Positions 47,603 through 58,600 of a stretch of DNA of 64,000 bases are shown in pieces (positions within the stretch are counted from its first letter, which is position 1; the number at the start of each line of letters is the position of its first letter). The notes under the pieces are model-generated. The model was not told the origin of the DNA and made no database searches. It saw only the letters and a program-made list of their open reading frames with translations. The stretch is from positions 15,668,437 through 15,732,436 of the forward strand of contig NC_053118.1 in NCBI RefSeq assembly GCF_010015445.1, read 5' to 3'. Source of the DNA: Perca fluviatilis. Its lineage: Eukaryota; Chordata; Actinopteri; Perciformes; Percidae. The translations under genes and the position numbers were made by a program.

Positions 47603-47706
47603 TCAGGTCTCTGACTTTGTGGTCACTGGCTGGATGTTCTGGACTTTGGAAAGTGTGACTGGCACCTTTCCCTCTCCGGGTGTTGGTGCTCTCATTATGG
47701 GGGTAC
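47603..47706 (-). CDS. nrsn1: nrsn1 terminal coding exon
   Basis: 104 nt including TGA. I chose the acceptor cttttgtcacag because it alone keeps the frame PTPGEGKVPVTLSKVQNIQP open. An AG 22 bases upstream gives an early stop. The C-terminus is VTTKSET, unlike human LLAT. Confidence 0.87.
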
Positions 47707-48807
47707 CTGTGACAAAAGCAGTTCTGCTATGATGGATATTCAGTAGTTTGAGTACAGTATTACAGTAAAAAAACACATTCACTTACTCTTTGGCATTCAT
47801 TCTTAACCGTCATTCCATAATGTGTCATAACAAGACAGTTGAGAGTGAAACCTTACCAACTGCGTGCAGATCTGCCAACCTCTCCTTAAACTTCTGCTGC
47901 AAGTACAGTTCTTCTTTGGAGTAGCTTTTGGCAAAGGCAGACAGCAGGAGTCCCACAGCCATGGAGGTGCCTCCCACACAGAACAACACAGCACCAGTCA
48001 GCTTACACACATCCAGTGCACGGTTGAAACTGACAGCGTGGCTGTTCAAGAAAAAGACAATTAGTTAAAGGTTGTTTTTTTACTGCTATTTTCAAATTTG
48101 CTATGTCCCAACTAGACTCAATTATTGCAATTCTGTTGCCCTATGTACATTCCACCAAAACAATGTGCTCTTCATTATGATCATGTGTTGGAAGAAAATA
48201 CAGTACAGATTACAACTGTTAATGTTAAATTTACAGAATAGCCGATATTTAAGACTCCAGCATCTCCCTCCCATTAATATTCTTTATTGTTCCTTTACCT
48301 GTCAACAAAAAGGAGATCGTCCTCGCCAAATGCCTCGTACCTGGTTGGAGTGGCATAACCCACCAAAACAACAATGAGGCCTGCAAACAAGATCAGGGAG
48401 CCGAACGCGAGACAGACCTGGCAGGGGAAAAGGAAGACCTTTTTTGCAATAACAGTTTAATTACCCAAATAACAGCAGGTGAGATGTAGTTTTTTGTTTG
48501 AGCTTGCTGGAAGGTTAACCTCACCTTCCAGAGTAAAGAGCTCCACCTGCTAGGTGATCTCTGAATCTGAAAATCTTCATCACGTTCCCAGATAGAAGCT
48601 GTGCACTCCTCATAAAACTGGAGAAGAGATCATAGAGATGTGTTTTTAAATTCCAAACATGGAAATTGAAAGCCGCGAGAAATCAAGATCTAAACCCCTC
48701 AAGTTTAAAAAAGAAAAAGTCAAGTGATTACAAGATATTATGAGACTGTGAAGATAAAAACAACACTGGTTGATATTGTAGATATTGTAGAAGGATGACC
48801 TATACTC

Positions 48808-48845
<38 letters not shown>

Positions 48846-48948
48846 GTACCTGGTGTAGGTAAGAGCGGACTCCATACTGCTGGCAGTTCCCGTTGGCTTG
48901 AGCTTGCTCAACATACTCCGACCCACAGATCTCTGAGCAAGAAGTCAT
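47603..48948 (-). CDS. nrsn1: Neurensin-1, complete coding region (five exons, 199 aa)
   Basis: Neuronal two-pass membrane protein of vesicles, implicated in neurite extension and vesicle transport. Coding order on the minus strand: 48948-48850, 48617-48525, 48417-48299, 48041-47857 and 47706-47603. These total 600 nt with consistent phases and GT-AG junctions. The N-terminus MTSCSEICGSEYVEQAQANG and YGVRSYLHQ match human MSSCSNVCGS...YGVRSYLHQ. FYEECTASIWE, DFQIQRSPSRWSS, SYSKEELYLQQKFKERLAD and VPVTLSKVQNIQP are also shared. Transmembrane spans lie at residues ~65-85 (VCLAFGSLILFAGLIVVLVG) and ~117-140 (LTGAVLFCVGGTSMAVGLLL). Human NRSN1 is 195 aa. It is convergent with dcdc2, as in human. 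NRSN2 is less likely because of the closer N-terminal match and the neighbour. Confidence 0.94.
47857..48041 (-). CDS. nrsn1: nrsn1 coding exon 4 (second membrane span)
   Basis: 185 nt. Encodes HAVSFNRALDVCK, the second hydrophobic span, then AKSYSKEELYLQQKFKERLA and DLHAV. Donor GTAAGG. Confidence 0.93.
48299..48417 (-). CDS. nrsn1: nrsn1 coding exon 3 (first membrane span)
   Basis: 119 nt. Encodes the first hydrophobic span and the loop TPTRYEAFGEDDLLFVD, matching human PPKIEAFGEADFVVVD. Acceptor ccctgccag, donor GTAAAG. Confidence 0.92.
48525..48617 (-). CDS. nrsn1: nrsn1 coding exon 2
   Basis: 93 nt, 31 codons, phase 0 at both ends. Encodes FYEECTASIWERDEDFQIQR and SPSRWSSLLWK. Donor GTGAGG. 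Confidence 0.93.
48812..48844. repeat. (GT)n microsatellite beside nrsn1 splice donor
   Basis: About 16 units of GT on the plus strand ((CA) in the transcript), ending five bases from the exon 1 boundary. A second CA run lies at 48976-48995, just upstream of the presumed exon acceptor. Confidence 0.9.
48850..48948 (-). CDS. nrsn1: nrsn1 coding exon 1
   Basis: 99 nt, 33 codons, from ATG in context gaaggATGA to CAG before donor GTACAA. A (CA)n run (coding strand) begins about six bases after the splice site. A likely acceptor for this exon is at about 48966-48967, leaving 17 nt of 5' UTR in the exon. Confidence 0.92.
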
Positions 48949-48999
48949 CCTTCACATCTGTCTACCTGCTTGAGTACACACACACACACACACACAGAG

Positions 49000-50324
49000 A
49001 CACCTTTTAAGAAAGCACCCACATGTTTTGTGGACAAACTCTCTCCGGTTTTTACCCATGCATAAACATGCGCACACAGATATGCAGTTCATTTATACAT
49101 TTATACACACAAGCATGTGCCCTCACAAACTGCACTAGAAAGTTAGGTAACATTGTACTGAAGGCATGGGTGCCTCAGAACATTGAGATTAATGATGCAT
49201 TCTCCTTGTCTGCTGTCACAAAATAGGTCATAAAATGTTACATCGGTCCTCCTTTTTAGATTCAATATAGGGTTGGCTGAATACAGAGTGTGACATGCAC
49301 ATGATTAACCTTCTTGTCTTTTCACATTTTCTTTCATGCAAAAATCATAACATCTAACCCCCTTTTTTGTGCTGTGCATCAAAAATAAAGCAGTATATTT
49401 AGTATGTTGCAGTTTACAAGGTTTCATAGAAGCAATAAAAAGAACATACTGTATAATGTTTACCATACTCTTTGTCTTACAATTGCCATTCACAAAATAA
49501 CAAGTAATTGTTGTTATATGTGCTATCAAAGTTAGATGTGGTAGGTTCTGTAAAGATACAACTTGTTATGGATCAGTAACATGCAGTAGAAAATAATTTG
49601 CCCAAAGTCGTGTATTTATAGGATTCAAATGTTAGACTATATCTAGTCATTGTATTAGCGCTTACTGTACATTAAATCATACGGTATATTATACACATTA
49701 CCCTTTTCTTTTTTTTGCTATAAAAACGAAATGATTGCATCTTGATTAAAAAATTACATTAATAAAAGACAGGAAAACATATATGGTCTAGGAAATTATA
49801 TTTTACATACACACACTTGCAATTCCCTCAGTATCCATATGAGATCCAGAGACATTTACGAGCTCAGTACCTCTGGAAAAACACAACTATGTTTTAAAGT
49901 TTGTGTCAGCTGGCACTAAATCTCGACTGCTGTTTCGTTTTCACCACAACAGAAATACACTGGGGAACATATATGGGACTTAATCAGTGACCCCAGTGTT
50001 GGCAATGTTTCTTATAAATGCAAAAAAGAAAAAAAAAATGAACACACACATCCCAGAAAAACATAAATAATTCATAATATGTTATGGTTACAATGCACAA
50101 GTACGTGCTCTTATGATACATGTGTGAAATGGACAAAAAAGGACACTAAACAAAGAGGAACTATAATGTGACATAATGGGCTTTCTGGTTCATCAGGATA
50201 GGTATGTAAATTAACTAGTGGGTGATGTAATGTTAAATATACTAGCAGACTTAAATACTGTATAGAATAAATTTGCGCTTGACTCTGGTGGCATTTTCTG
50301 GAAAACTAATCAGGGAACTATTTA
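49000..50324. other. Gene-free sequence upstream of nrsn1
   Basis: AT-rich with short poly-A tracts and no open frame of interest. Non-coding 5' exons of nrsn1 may lie here or further right, but cannot be identified from sequence alone. Confidence 0.4.
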
Positions 50325-50333
50325 CCCAATTGT

Positions 50334-50777
50334 TAGTCTCATATTGCCAGACCTTCCTCCACAGCACTGCGAAGGAGGGTCTGGCCAGTCCACACAGCAA
50401 TCTGTCATTGGGAGAAAAATGTGCTCTTGTTTATTGGCATTTCTTTAAACCAATCACAATTGTCTTCGGCGGCGCTATGCGCCGCGCAGAGCCATGGCGC
50501 CTCTCCAAAATTGCCTCGATAAGGAACTTGTTTCCAAAACCAAGGTTGTTTTAAGGTTGTTTTCAAGGTTGTTTTAGTCGTGCAACAGAAAACTCAGATT
50601 GGACAGATAGTCTAGCTAGCTGTCTGGATTTACCCTGCAGAGATCTGAGGAGCAGTTAACTATAGTCCTCATAAATCGACCGTTTTTTAAAAAAGCGGAA
50701 GGAAATGGACATCCGGTGAAATTAAAAGACCTGAACGATGAACAATCCCGGAAGTGTAACGTTGTGGATACAGACTA
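50334..50777. mobile_element. Family A element, copy 4, with 9-bp target duplication
   Basis: Ends tagtctcatattgcc and, in complement, tagtctgtatccac. Flanked by identical cccaattgt at 50325-50333 and 50778-50786. Opposite orientation to copy 1. It carries gaaggagggtctggccag, aaaccaatcacaattg and cctgcagagatctgagga. No ORF. Confidence 0.8.
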
Positions 50778-50786
50778 CCCAATTGT

Positions 50787-52122
50787 AGGCAGGTGAGATT
50801 AGGTAGCCTAAACAGTATTTGGGATATTCACTGATGCAAGCTGTAGGCCTATAGCAATAATAAGAACATTTGACATGAGCACAAAAAAAAAGCATCTTTG
50901 ACCTCTAGCATGTTTTGCCATTAATGCCATTACCAACTCAGGTGTGTTTAAACTGTGGAAGAAACATTACTTTTAAAATGCATTATTATTAATAAATCCA
51001 TAACAGGCATCATCAGTGTCTTGCTTATTTCTGCTCGTCATTGACAGCTGAAGTTAAACCTTTACATGTATCTTGTGCATGATGCTATAGTCAAGTCAAG
51101 TAAATGTTGTTTACATAGACCGAAATCACAAATCGGCCCCAAAACGCTTGACAATCTTTAAAGCACCCTCAATCCTAAAACCCTTGATTAAGGGTTGACC
51201 AAGTTCATTGGATTAATCAAATGTCAATCAGCACAAAGGTCAAATATGTTTTTGTGAGTAGTTGTTAAATGTAAACATCTTGGAGAGATAATTTAAAATA
51301 TGGCAAGACACAGCTAATACGCTGCCATTCTTTTTTTAAAGACTTTTTGTTATTTGAACCTCTTTATTATCTATAAGGAGGTTCAGATAATAAAGACAGT
51401 ACGTATACATACAGATGATAGATGTTTAGAAATGTGTCGAGGAGGTGGAGAGTGTCTCACTTCTATACACTGCAAAACATTAATTCACATAGTATATGGG
51501 GGATGTCAGGGTTTCAGTTAGATAACATAGTATGAGTGATTATGGAGATGCTGCATTAAGATCATAATATACCGGCTGTTACTTTTTACCTTTTGTTTTT
51601 TTTTTTTTTTTTTTTTTTTTGGGCATGAACATCTGGCTCTGCCCAGAGTCTGTGAAGTCTCTCTGTTAGACTAAATTTGCATTATCATATTGTAATTTGC
51701 AAGAACACATTTTTAAAACAACTTAAAATATGCTTTAGAGTTTATAGATTTAATCAGTGCCCTTGACCTTATGCAATCCAGGACAACATTCAAGCATATA
51801 GAAACACACATGCAACCAAGGCAATGGCCAAAACTGATTATTTAATTGACTGAATGAGATGACTGTAATGGAACATAGCAACTGTGGCCAAATAAAAACA
51901 ACACTACATTCAGATAAGCTAACAGCTCACAGAGTGTGTCTCTAGTAAGGTGATTTTCTTTTTTTGTATTCTTATCCAGGTGCATCCTTTCAAATTTTGA
52001 CATTCTTCCTCATCCACAACACACAAAACATATACATCTCGACCTACTTTGACCTTAATCAAACTAGGTTGTGAAAAATACAATCAGAATACATTAATAC
52101 AATAATTACAATGAAGATGTGA
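50787..52122. other. AT-rich intergenic sequence
   Basis: A poly-T tract of about 25 lies at 51596-51620. A short stretch near 51090-51150 (tcaagtcaagtaaatg, aaatcacaaat) resembles a common fish dispersed repeat. No gene was recognised. Confidence 0.4.
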
Positions 52123-52320
52123 ATGCCCAAACAGTGTCGTAACCCTGCCTACAAGATGTCCTATCAACCGTTGAACCGGGAGCTGGCCGTGGTGCTGAAC
52201 GCCATTATTACCATCCAGCCCTCCAAACACACAGACGTCATATGTGACGCCAGTCTGAAAACAGAGCTCATCCCAACCCCCAATGAGACGCAAATAGACA
52301 CACAGCAAGCTTTTCAATAA
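52123..52320 (+). CDS. Coding-like short ORF, unidentified (65 codons)
   Basis: An open frame whose codon use (CTG, GTG, GCC, ATC and AAC-type third positions) stands out from AT-rich surroundings. It contains CRNPAYKMSYQPLNRELAVV and LNAIITIQPSKHTDVICDAS, and ends QQAFQ-stop. An AG acceptor-like site (ccaaacag) precedes CRNPAY, so it could be a terminal exon as well as a mini-gene. AATAAA overlaps the stop (52317-52322). I do not recognise the family. A retrocopy fragment or chance ORF is possible. It lies about 3.2 kb upstream of nrsn1, on the opposite strand. Confidence 0.35.
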   Translation: MPKQCRNPAYKMSYQPLNRELAVVLNAIITIQPSKHTDVICDASLKTELIPTPNETQIDTQQAFQ

Positions 52321-52784
52321 AACTTAGAAATGCGCACTTTGCATCAAAGCATCTGGACTAAATCAGGTCGTCTTAACGACCTGATAAATATAATCTCTGA
52401 ATATGGAATCTGCAGGTACAAGTTTTATTTCATCTGATTTGGACACCAACGCCCGAAACGCTCATACGGGAATATAGAAACCTGAGAATTAAGTAAAAGG
52501 TGACAACACAAAGTTTAAAAGAACATTTTTTTCGACATTTCTCCCACATGACCGATACTTTTAGATGTGCACGGTGATATCGCGTGCAGGGATGACAACG
52601 TTCAAGTCCACGCAGGAATATGCTTTCCTGATATGTTGGTTATCATATCAACAACCCAGCTGAGCCTCTATAAATCCAAAATATTCTTGAAAATCATTAA
52701 AATCGTCATTTACCTGTCATTACGAACTCGGAGAGTGATCACTCGCTGCTGTTCCCTCAGCCCGGTCCCATCACTCTACAGTCA

Positions 52785-52814
52785 CCTCTCTCTCTCGCTC
52801 TCTCTCTCTCTGTC

Positions 52815-52878
<64 letters not shown>

Positions 52879-52895
52879 TTCTCTCTCTCTCTCTC

Positions 52896-52970
<75 letters not shown>
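52785..52970. repeat. Long (TC)n polypyrimidine tract
   Basis: About 185 bp of nearly pure TC with occasional G or T interruptions. It ends next to a stretch with higher GC and CpG (gtcgatgatt... to ctgcgcaggcgtcac). Open frames across it (Leu/Ser or Arg/Glu repeats) are artefacts. Confidence 0.95.
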
Positions 52971-52974
<4 letters not shown>

Positions 52975-53199
52975 ATGATTCAGATTTCGACGCCATCTAC
53001 TGCGCAGGCGTCACATCCATGACAATATATGATTCAATGGCGAATATAAATAACCAGGCAGAAGGGTTGGAAGGGCTAGCTGGAGAAAAAATACATTCAT
53101 TCATCCATCCATTCATTCATTCAATCAAGATTCAACATATATGCCTAGATGGATGGATCAATGAATTGATAGATAGATAGATAGATAGATAGAAACAGA

Positions 53200-53203
<4 letters not shown>

Positions 53204-53263
<60 letters not shown>

Positions 53264-53272
53264 TATATATAT
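53204..53272. repeat. (TA)n microsatellite, preceded by (GATA)n
   Basis: GATA units at about 53169-53192, then a 69-bp AT run. Likely length-polymorphic. Confidence 0.9.
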
Positions 53273-53300
53273 TGTGTTGTGTGTGTGTTGAATGGAATGA

Positions 53301-53632
53301 CTACTGGTCAAAAGTTTGGGGTCACTTAAAGGATTCTCCAATGTTTTCTCAGTTAGCCTTTTAAAATTATATCAGATTAGTGAACAGAATGTGCCTTTTG
53401 TGGAACATTGGATAAATGGTTGATGATAATGGGCTATGTAGATATTGCATTAAAGATCAGCCACTTCTTTGTACAACAGTCGAGAACCCTTTTGCAATTA
53501 TGTAAGCACATAATGTAATCTGAAAACTGCTGCCCTGATTAAAAAAACAATGCCACTGATCTCAGCTGGTATTCTGTCTGTAATGGAGTGGAATGGAAAT
53601 TTCTAAGTGACCCCAAACCTTTGACCGGTAGT
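53301..53632. mobile_element. Tc1-like non-autonomous element
   Basis: Left end ctactggtcaaaagtttggg and right-end complement cactaccggtcaaaggtttg are inverted repeats that both continue ggggtcactta, the terminal signature of a fish Tc1-like family. It is 332 bp with an AT-rich centre and no transposase. TA lies beyond the right end; the left TA is not clear. Confidence 0.75.
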
Positions 53633-53639
53633 GTGTATA

Positions 53640-55160
53640 TAAACTTGTGTATATATGACCCAGCCACTAGGTTAAAAGATGGCAATTTGCACATAAAACC
53701 TGGCTCAATGGGATGTCATACCAGTCACAGAAACAAATGAAGACCTACGGGTGGAAGAAAGGCATCTGACTCATGCATCAAAATCCACAGCAGGTAAACA
53801 ATAATGCAAAACACACACACCATTTTACAGAATTCTCATCACCTTCCAGAACAGTTTATTTTTAGCGCTGTCGATGACGTACACTAGTAAAGGAAGTGTT
53901 AGTCACCAGCTCAGTGCTCCTCTTAAGGCAGGTATAACCTAAAGAGACGAATCGCATCACTACTCAAGTACAAAATTCCTGTTCAATAAAGAATGAGAAT
54001 GAGTCAGTCAATCTTATTTTTATCCATTCACAGTCAAACTTGTAGTGTTTGTTGTTTTTTTAGAGTGTAACTTATTGTAATAGGTGGTAAAATGGGAACT
54101 GCCATATTTCAGAAATAAACCCTCTTTACAAAAACACATTTTGGAACAAATGTATGTAGTGCTCTGCCTAAAGTAAGGTCTGAATTCACTTCTCTATAAT
54201 GCCTAAAATTGGATAATGCCACACAGGAATTGGAATTTAATTTAGGTTACATAAATCGGACTGGGATTTTGACTGACAGCTAAAATGAATGAAGCCTACT
54301 TGCACCTTGGCAATATCAATCAACATGTATTAGTTGCCAGTGGCTGTTTAGAGAAAGAACATATTTGTAATACTAGATTACAGATCTGTTACCCACAATT
54401 AGTCTGGTAAAGTCAGTCCTTATTGGTTATAAGGCAGAATTTCAGTCAGCACCTCAGGCAAATAATATTCAGAGGGCTAATCCAGGCAGGTTGTCTAAAA
54501 TAAAGGCAACAATGGCATAACATAGCATAACATGTCTTTGTTAGTATGCACACAGCATTAGCTGAACTAGAGGCAGCAAAAGGAGATGAGAAGGTGTGAG
54601 CAGCTGTCGCCATGACAATGATCTTGGGGATATTTCTAAGGTGAAGATATGCTGTTATGTCTCAAAGGAGAGGTTGTTTTGTTTTGGGCTTCAAATGAGC
54701 ATTTCAGTTAGCTTTTTTGAGAATAGACGTCATTTAAGTCATGAACATTAACATCAGTATTAAGCTTTATTTAGTGATGTTGTATCATCATGTTGTGTTA
54801 CTTTGTTGTGTTGCCTATGAACCACACACAGATGATGATATGTGAAGGACTGGGGACACATCCATGGTGCATCTCATGTCTGATGTCTGTTGTCATAGGC
54901 CAAGGCCCCTCCACATGATCCAAAATAGTACTAAATAAAAGTACAAAAACAATAAACAATTTATCTTTTTGGAATTTGGCGCCCCTACAGTTGCAGAGTA
55001 CAAGTCATTTATACACCGATATCGTAAATATTACATTACTCATGATCAAAAACTAGGGAGTCAACAACTATTCTAACGCAGCCAAACATCAAGCAAATAC
55101 AACAACACAAGGCAACGCAAGTCAGCAAATATTACTTGCTAGTCCAACAGCAAGAAGGCC
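53640..55160. other. Gene-free AT-rich sequence
   Basis: No open frame, splice-bounded exon or repeat that I can name. Confidence 0.4.
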
Positions 55161-55660
55161 AGCTCGGCGTCTGTCTTGGAACTTTGTATATGTACTTTCG
55201 TCAACAACTAAAGGGCCTTTGTCAGATCAAAGGCAGCAACTGCACCGCTGCACTCTGAAACCCATTGTCTCCGATGGCTTACGTCGAGCAAAGCGTGGGT
55301 GCAGCAGCAGCACACCACCAGCGAGTTTGTGCCGCCGCTGCACTCAAAGTTGAACCTGGTTGAACTTTGGGTGCAGTGTGCAGTAGATAGAAACTGTGTT
55401 AGGCCTGAAAGGGCCTTAACAGCTAGTCAGATATTTACTCTTGTCCGGCGGCCTCTTGCTCAGTCACTCTCTCATTTTCTCTCCTTAGCTTCCTCCGTCA
55501 ACGCCCTCTTTGTTCTCTTCACCTCTGCCTTGATGTCTGTAGGAGCTGCTGAACCTAGCCTGGGTAGTAAACCCTGACGAACTTCCAGCAAACTTGAGAT
55601 TTGCTCTGCAAATCTCAAGTTTGCAACTGAGAAGGGTCTGGTGTCAACCAGGCTATGCTG
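55161..55660. repeat. Repeat-like, palindrome-rich block
   Basis: GC-richer than its surroundings, with related inverted blocks (aaagggcctttgtcag at 55210 and cctgaaagggccttaac near 55405). A perfect 17-bp hairpin with a 3-base loop lies at 55588-55624, inside cctgggtagtaaaccc...accaggcta-type ends. Probably one or two small MITEs; boundaries uncertain. Confidence 0.45.
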
Positions 55661-58600
55661 AACCCAGTTCCATTGCTCATATCCCCTGCTCCGGTTCTGG
55701 CACGACAATGGTGCTGCAAGCTCCCAGTCCTGGCAGCATGGCTAACTGAGCTAACTAGCTGAAGGAAGCTACACTCAGCAGCAGTTCACAGTTATCCTTA
55801 CTCATGCAACAAGTAAAGCTTTCTGTCCATCATGAAACTCCATCAATCACTGAGAGTCGAGGCAGAGCAGCCAGAAGACATCAGGAAGAAAACCAGGCAA
55901 CATTTTCTCCATGAAATATGATCCAGTTTCACCAAAATCAGTGGTGGTGTCTGACTTAGTGCCGTAAAGTGTTATGCACTTCTCCTGGCAGATCGTACCC
56001 GCTCACCAAAGTTACATGTGAGAACAGGCATTCGGGGTGCAGAGTGGGAATAACAGAGGCACCATTCTCCCTATTACAAGTCAGTGTGGTATCAAAATGA
56101 TTTAGAAACTGTTTCTAAGGTGAAATGGTTGCAGACTGTTGCTTTAACTGATGATGAACACATCTCTCTTTTTGTGCTGATGTTAAATCAGAATGTGCCT
56201 GTTTGACCGAAGAGTCTTTAACATCTTTCAAAGCTTTTGTGTGTTATTGTTTCTTGAGTGATTGCACTGTGTATTTTTAGACATCCAAGAATACCTCACA
56301 TCATTCATTTGCTGTAGCTAACAATTGTAAACACATTGCATATATTGTGTGTGCACATTACACCTCATGCAGTAGTGACTGTGTTTGTGAGAACGGCTTT
56401 CATGCCAGAGGAACTAATGGACCCTTTACAGTCCCGTTTGTAAGACAAATCAGATACGACAAAGTAAAGTAGTCAAAATCTTTTGTATGCCCTGTTCAAA
56501 ATAAATAGGTGAGTTCATATCTATTTATTATTGGCTAACAAAATAATCTGTGCTGCCACATCATAACATGACTTGTGCGTATGCTATCACATTGCATACT
56601 AAATGTTGTTTGGAAGAAAATGTTCTGTCATCTCTCTCTTTCTCTCTCTCACTCTCTCTCACTCTGTGTACAAGCTCTCAGAGCAGAGAGAGGCAGTTTC
56701 TATGGCGACGTGAAAAGGTCACCTTCAGGAAGTTCTCTGTGAGCGTGTGCAGAATAAGGATAAGGATAATCAGGCTTCCTGTAATGACTGATAACAGACC
56801 ACAGCTCATTAGAGAGAAAGAGAGAGATGGGTGGGGGGATTGGGAGAGATTATTAGTCAAAGAGCAAAGAAACAATAGGACATTTATACTAATGGTATGC
56901 CACACTTGTAATGTGAAATTCAGTGCAGAATATGCACACTTTGTTCATACATAAAGTATTACTAGTTCACTGCCCGCTCTAATTCAGGTGGATGATGATA
57001 CTGTAATAATGTAGCTATTTAACAAATATATCTGCTAACATTCCTGTAAAGTAGGCCATATTTGCCTGCTTGGCAGATCATTTAGACAAAAATAAACAAT
57101 ATGACTTTACTGCCATGTAGAGCTGTGCTACCTGGCTGCCTGGCAGGACATTGTGACCTACATTAGAAGTAATGCTGCAGCTACATTGCAACATTAGACA
57201 TTTATTCTGTACAGTGCAATGACAAGAGCTGATTACAAAAGCAACAATAATCATAACCGTCAGCGGTAACCTGCTCTGAAATGTAAAATAATAATTCTAA
57301 CAAATTGCACAAATCAAGATCTATTGTCGGCACTTCTTTTACTAGGCCATCAGAGCATGGCTTCTTCTAATCCAGTGTCTCAAAGTGTCATCTCCCCCCA
57401 CACTGAATATATTTTTGTTATATAAAGTACACACATTTATGTCTATTTAAATCATTACTTAGAAGAAGTGTAACCTTGGTTCCACATGCATCCGTGACAA
57501 AAAAATTGTTTTTCATTACTACTTTGGAATAGGTTACGGGTTTAAGCCAAGCTTGTAGTCATTAGTTTTCTTTTATTGGTTGCTGTAGGCTAGCTTTTGA
57601 CATAAGTAGGGGCATGCTCCTTTAAGTGTGTGTGATTTATTTTATTTTCTCATGCTCAACATCACCCATGACTTCGCCCCCCGCATGCCAGATTACCAAT
57701 AGACCAAAATACAGACAAGACTGTCACATTTGTCTCACTCTGTCCATCAGAAAAATAAATAACAACGCCTCAAATCTGAGTAGGTGCTGATTAATTTCTT
57801 CATTACCTTAGGCAATTGTAAAATGAAAAAATATTTAAATATTAAACAGTACGTAATTTATTATGCAGGCTTTCTAGGTCTGTGCAGGTGCTGTACTTTC
57901 CAGATATTTACATAAAATAAGTATATATGTAAAAAGCAATTATTGGCACAGAAAACAAATTACTTTAGCAAGCACATAGTCAAGTTTAATTTTGAACATA
58001 ATGGTATATAATGTAATTTAGTACAAGGGGTGGGTTCTTTCTGTCACCATTGGCTGATTAGTTTTACATTTTGCCCCCTTCTCCTTATAGTATCTTTTTA
58101 TGATTATGTGTTTCTATGATAATGGATCCAATAGGCACACTATTACGATGGTAGTGATCTTGCTATAAATGAGAGTAACTGATAAACCATTGAGGCAGAT
58201 CAACACAGCACATCATTTGCTATTGATGTACCATTGTAAACACCAGCTCTGGAGTCAGTAATTACTTCTTACTAACAAGGCTGACATCTACTGGGCACCT
58301 TAGGTTCTGCATCAACAGTGAATGGAATTAGTTTAGCCACATCAGAATTCAATACTATCTATGTTTTGCCCCGTATGTGTCACACATGTGTAATTTAGGC
58401 ATGCTGGCTTGTGGCTGGTGTGCACAGTTTTTAAATAATATTGTGCTGTTAATACATAACTTCAGAACTATGTTGGGGTAACTTCCATTGCTCTATTCGT
58501 CAAACATTCTGTGAGAGTTTGACTTAAAAATCAACTTAGACCATAACTGGTGCTTTTGTCCTTTATGTCAAGGCTTGAATAGTTCTCTCAATTTGTTTTT

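Noticed and set aside
47707..47729. Earlier acceptor for the last nrsn1 exon
   Set aside because: Using the AG at about 47728 leads to a stop within ten codons and loses the conserved VPVTLSKVQNIQP segment.
52567..53022. 151-codon frame rich in Leu and Ser
   Set aside because: It consists almost entirely of the (TC)n tract and has no protein-like flanks.
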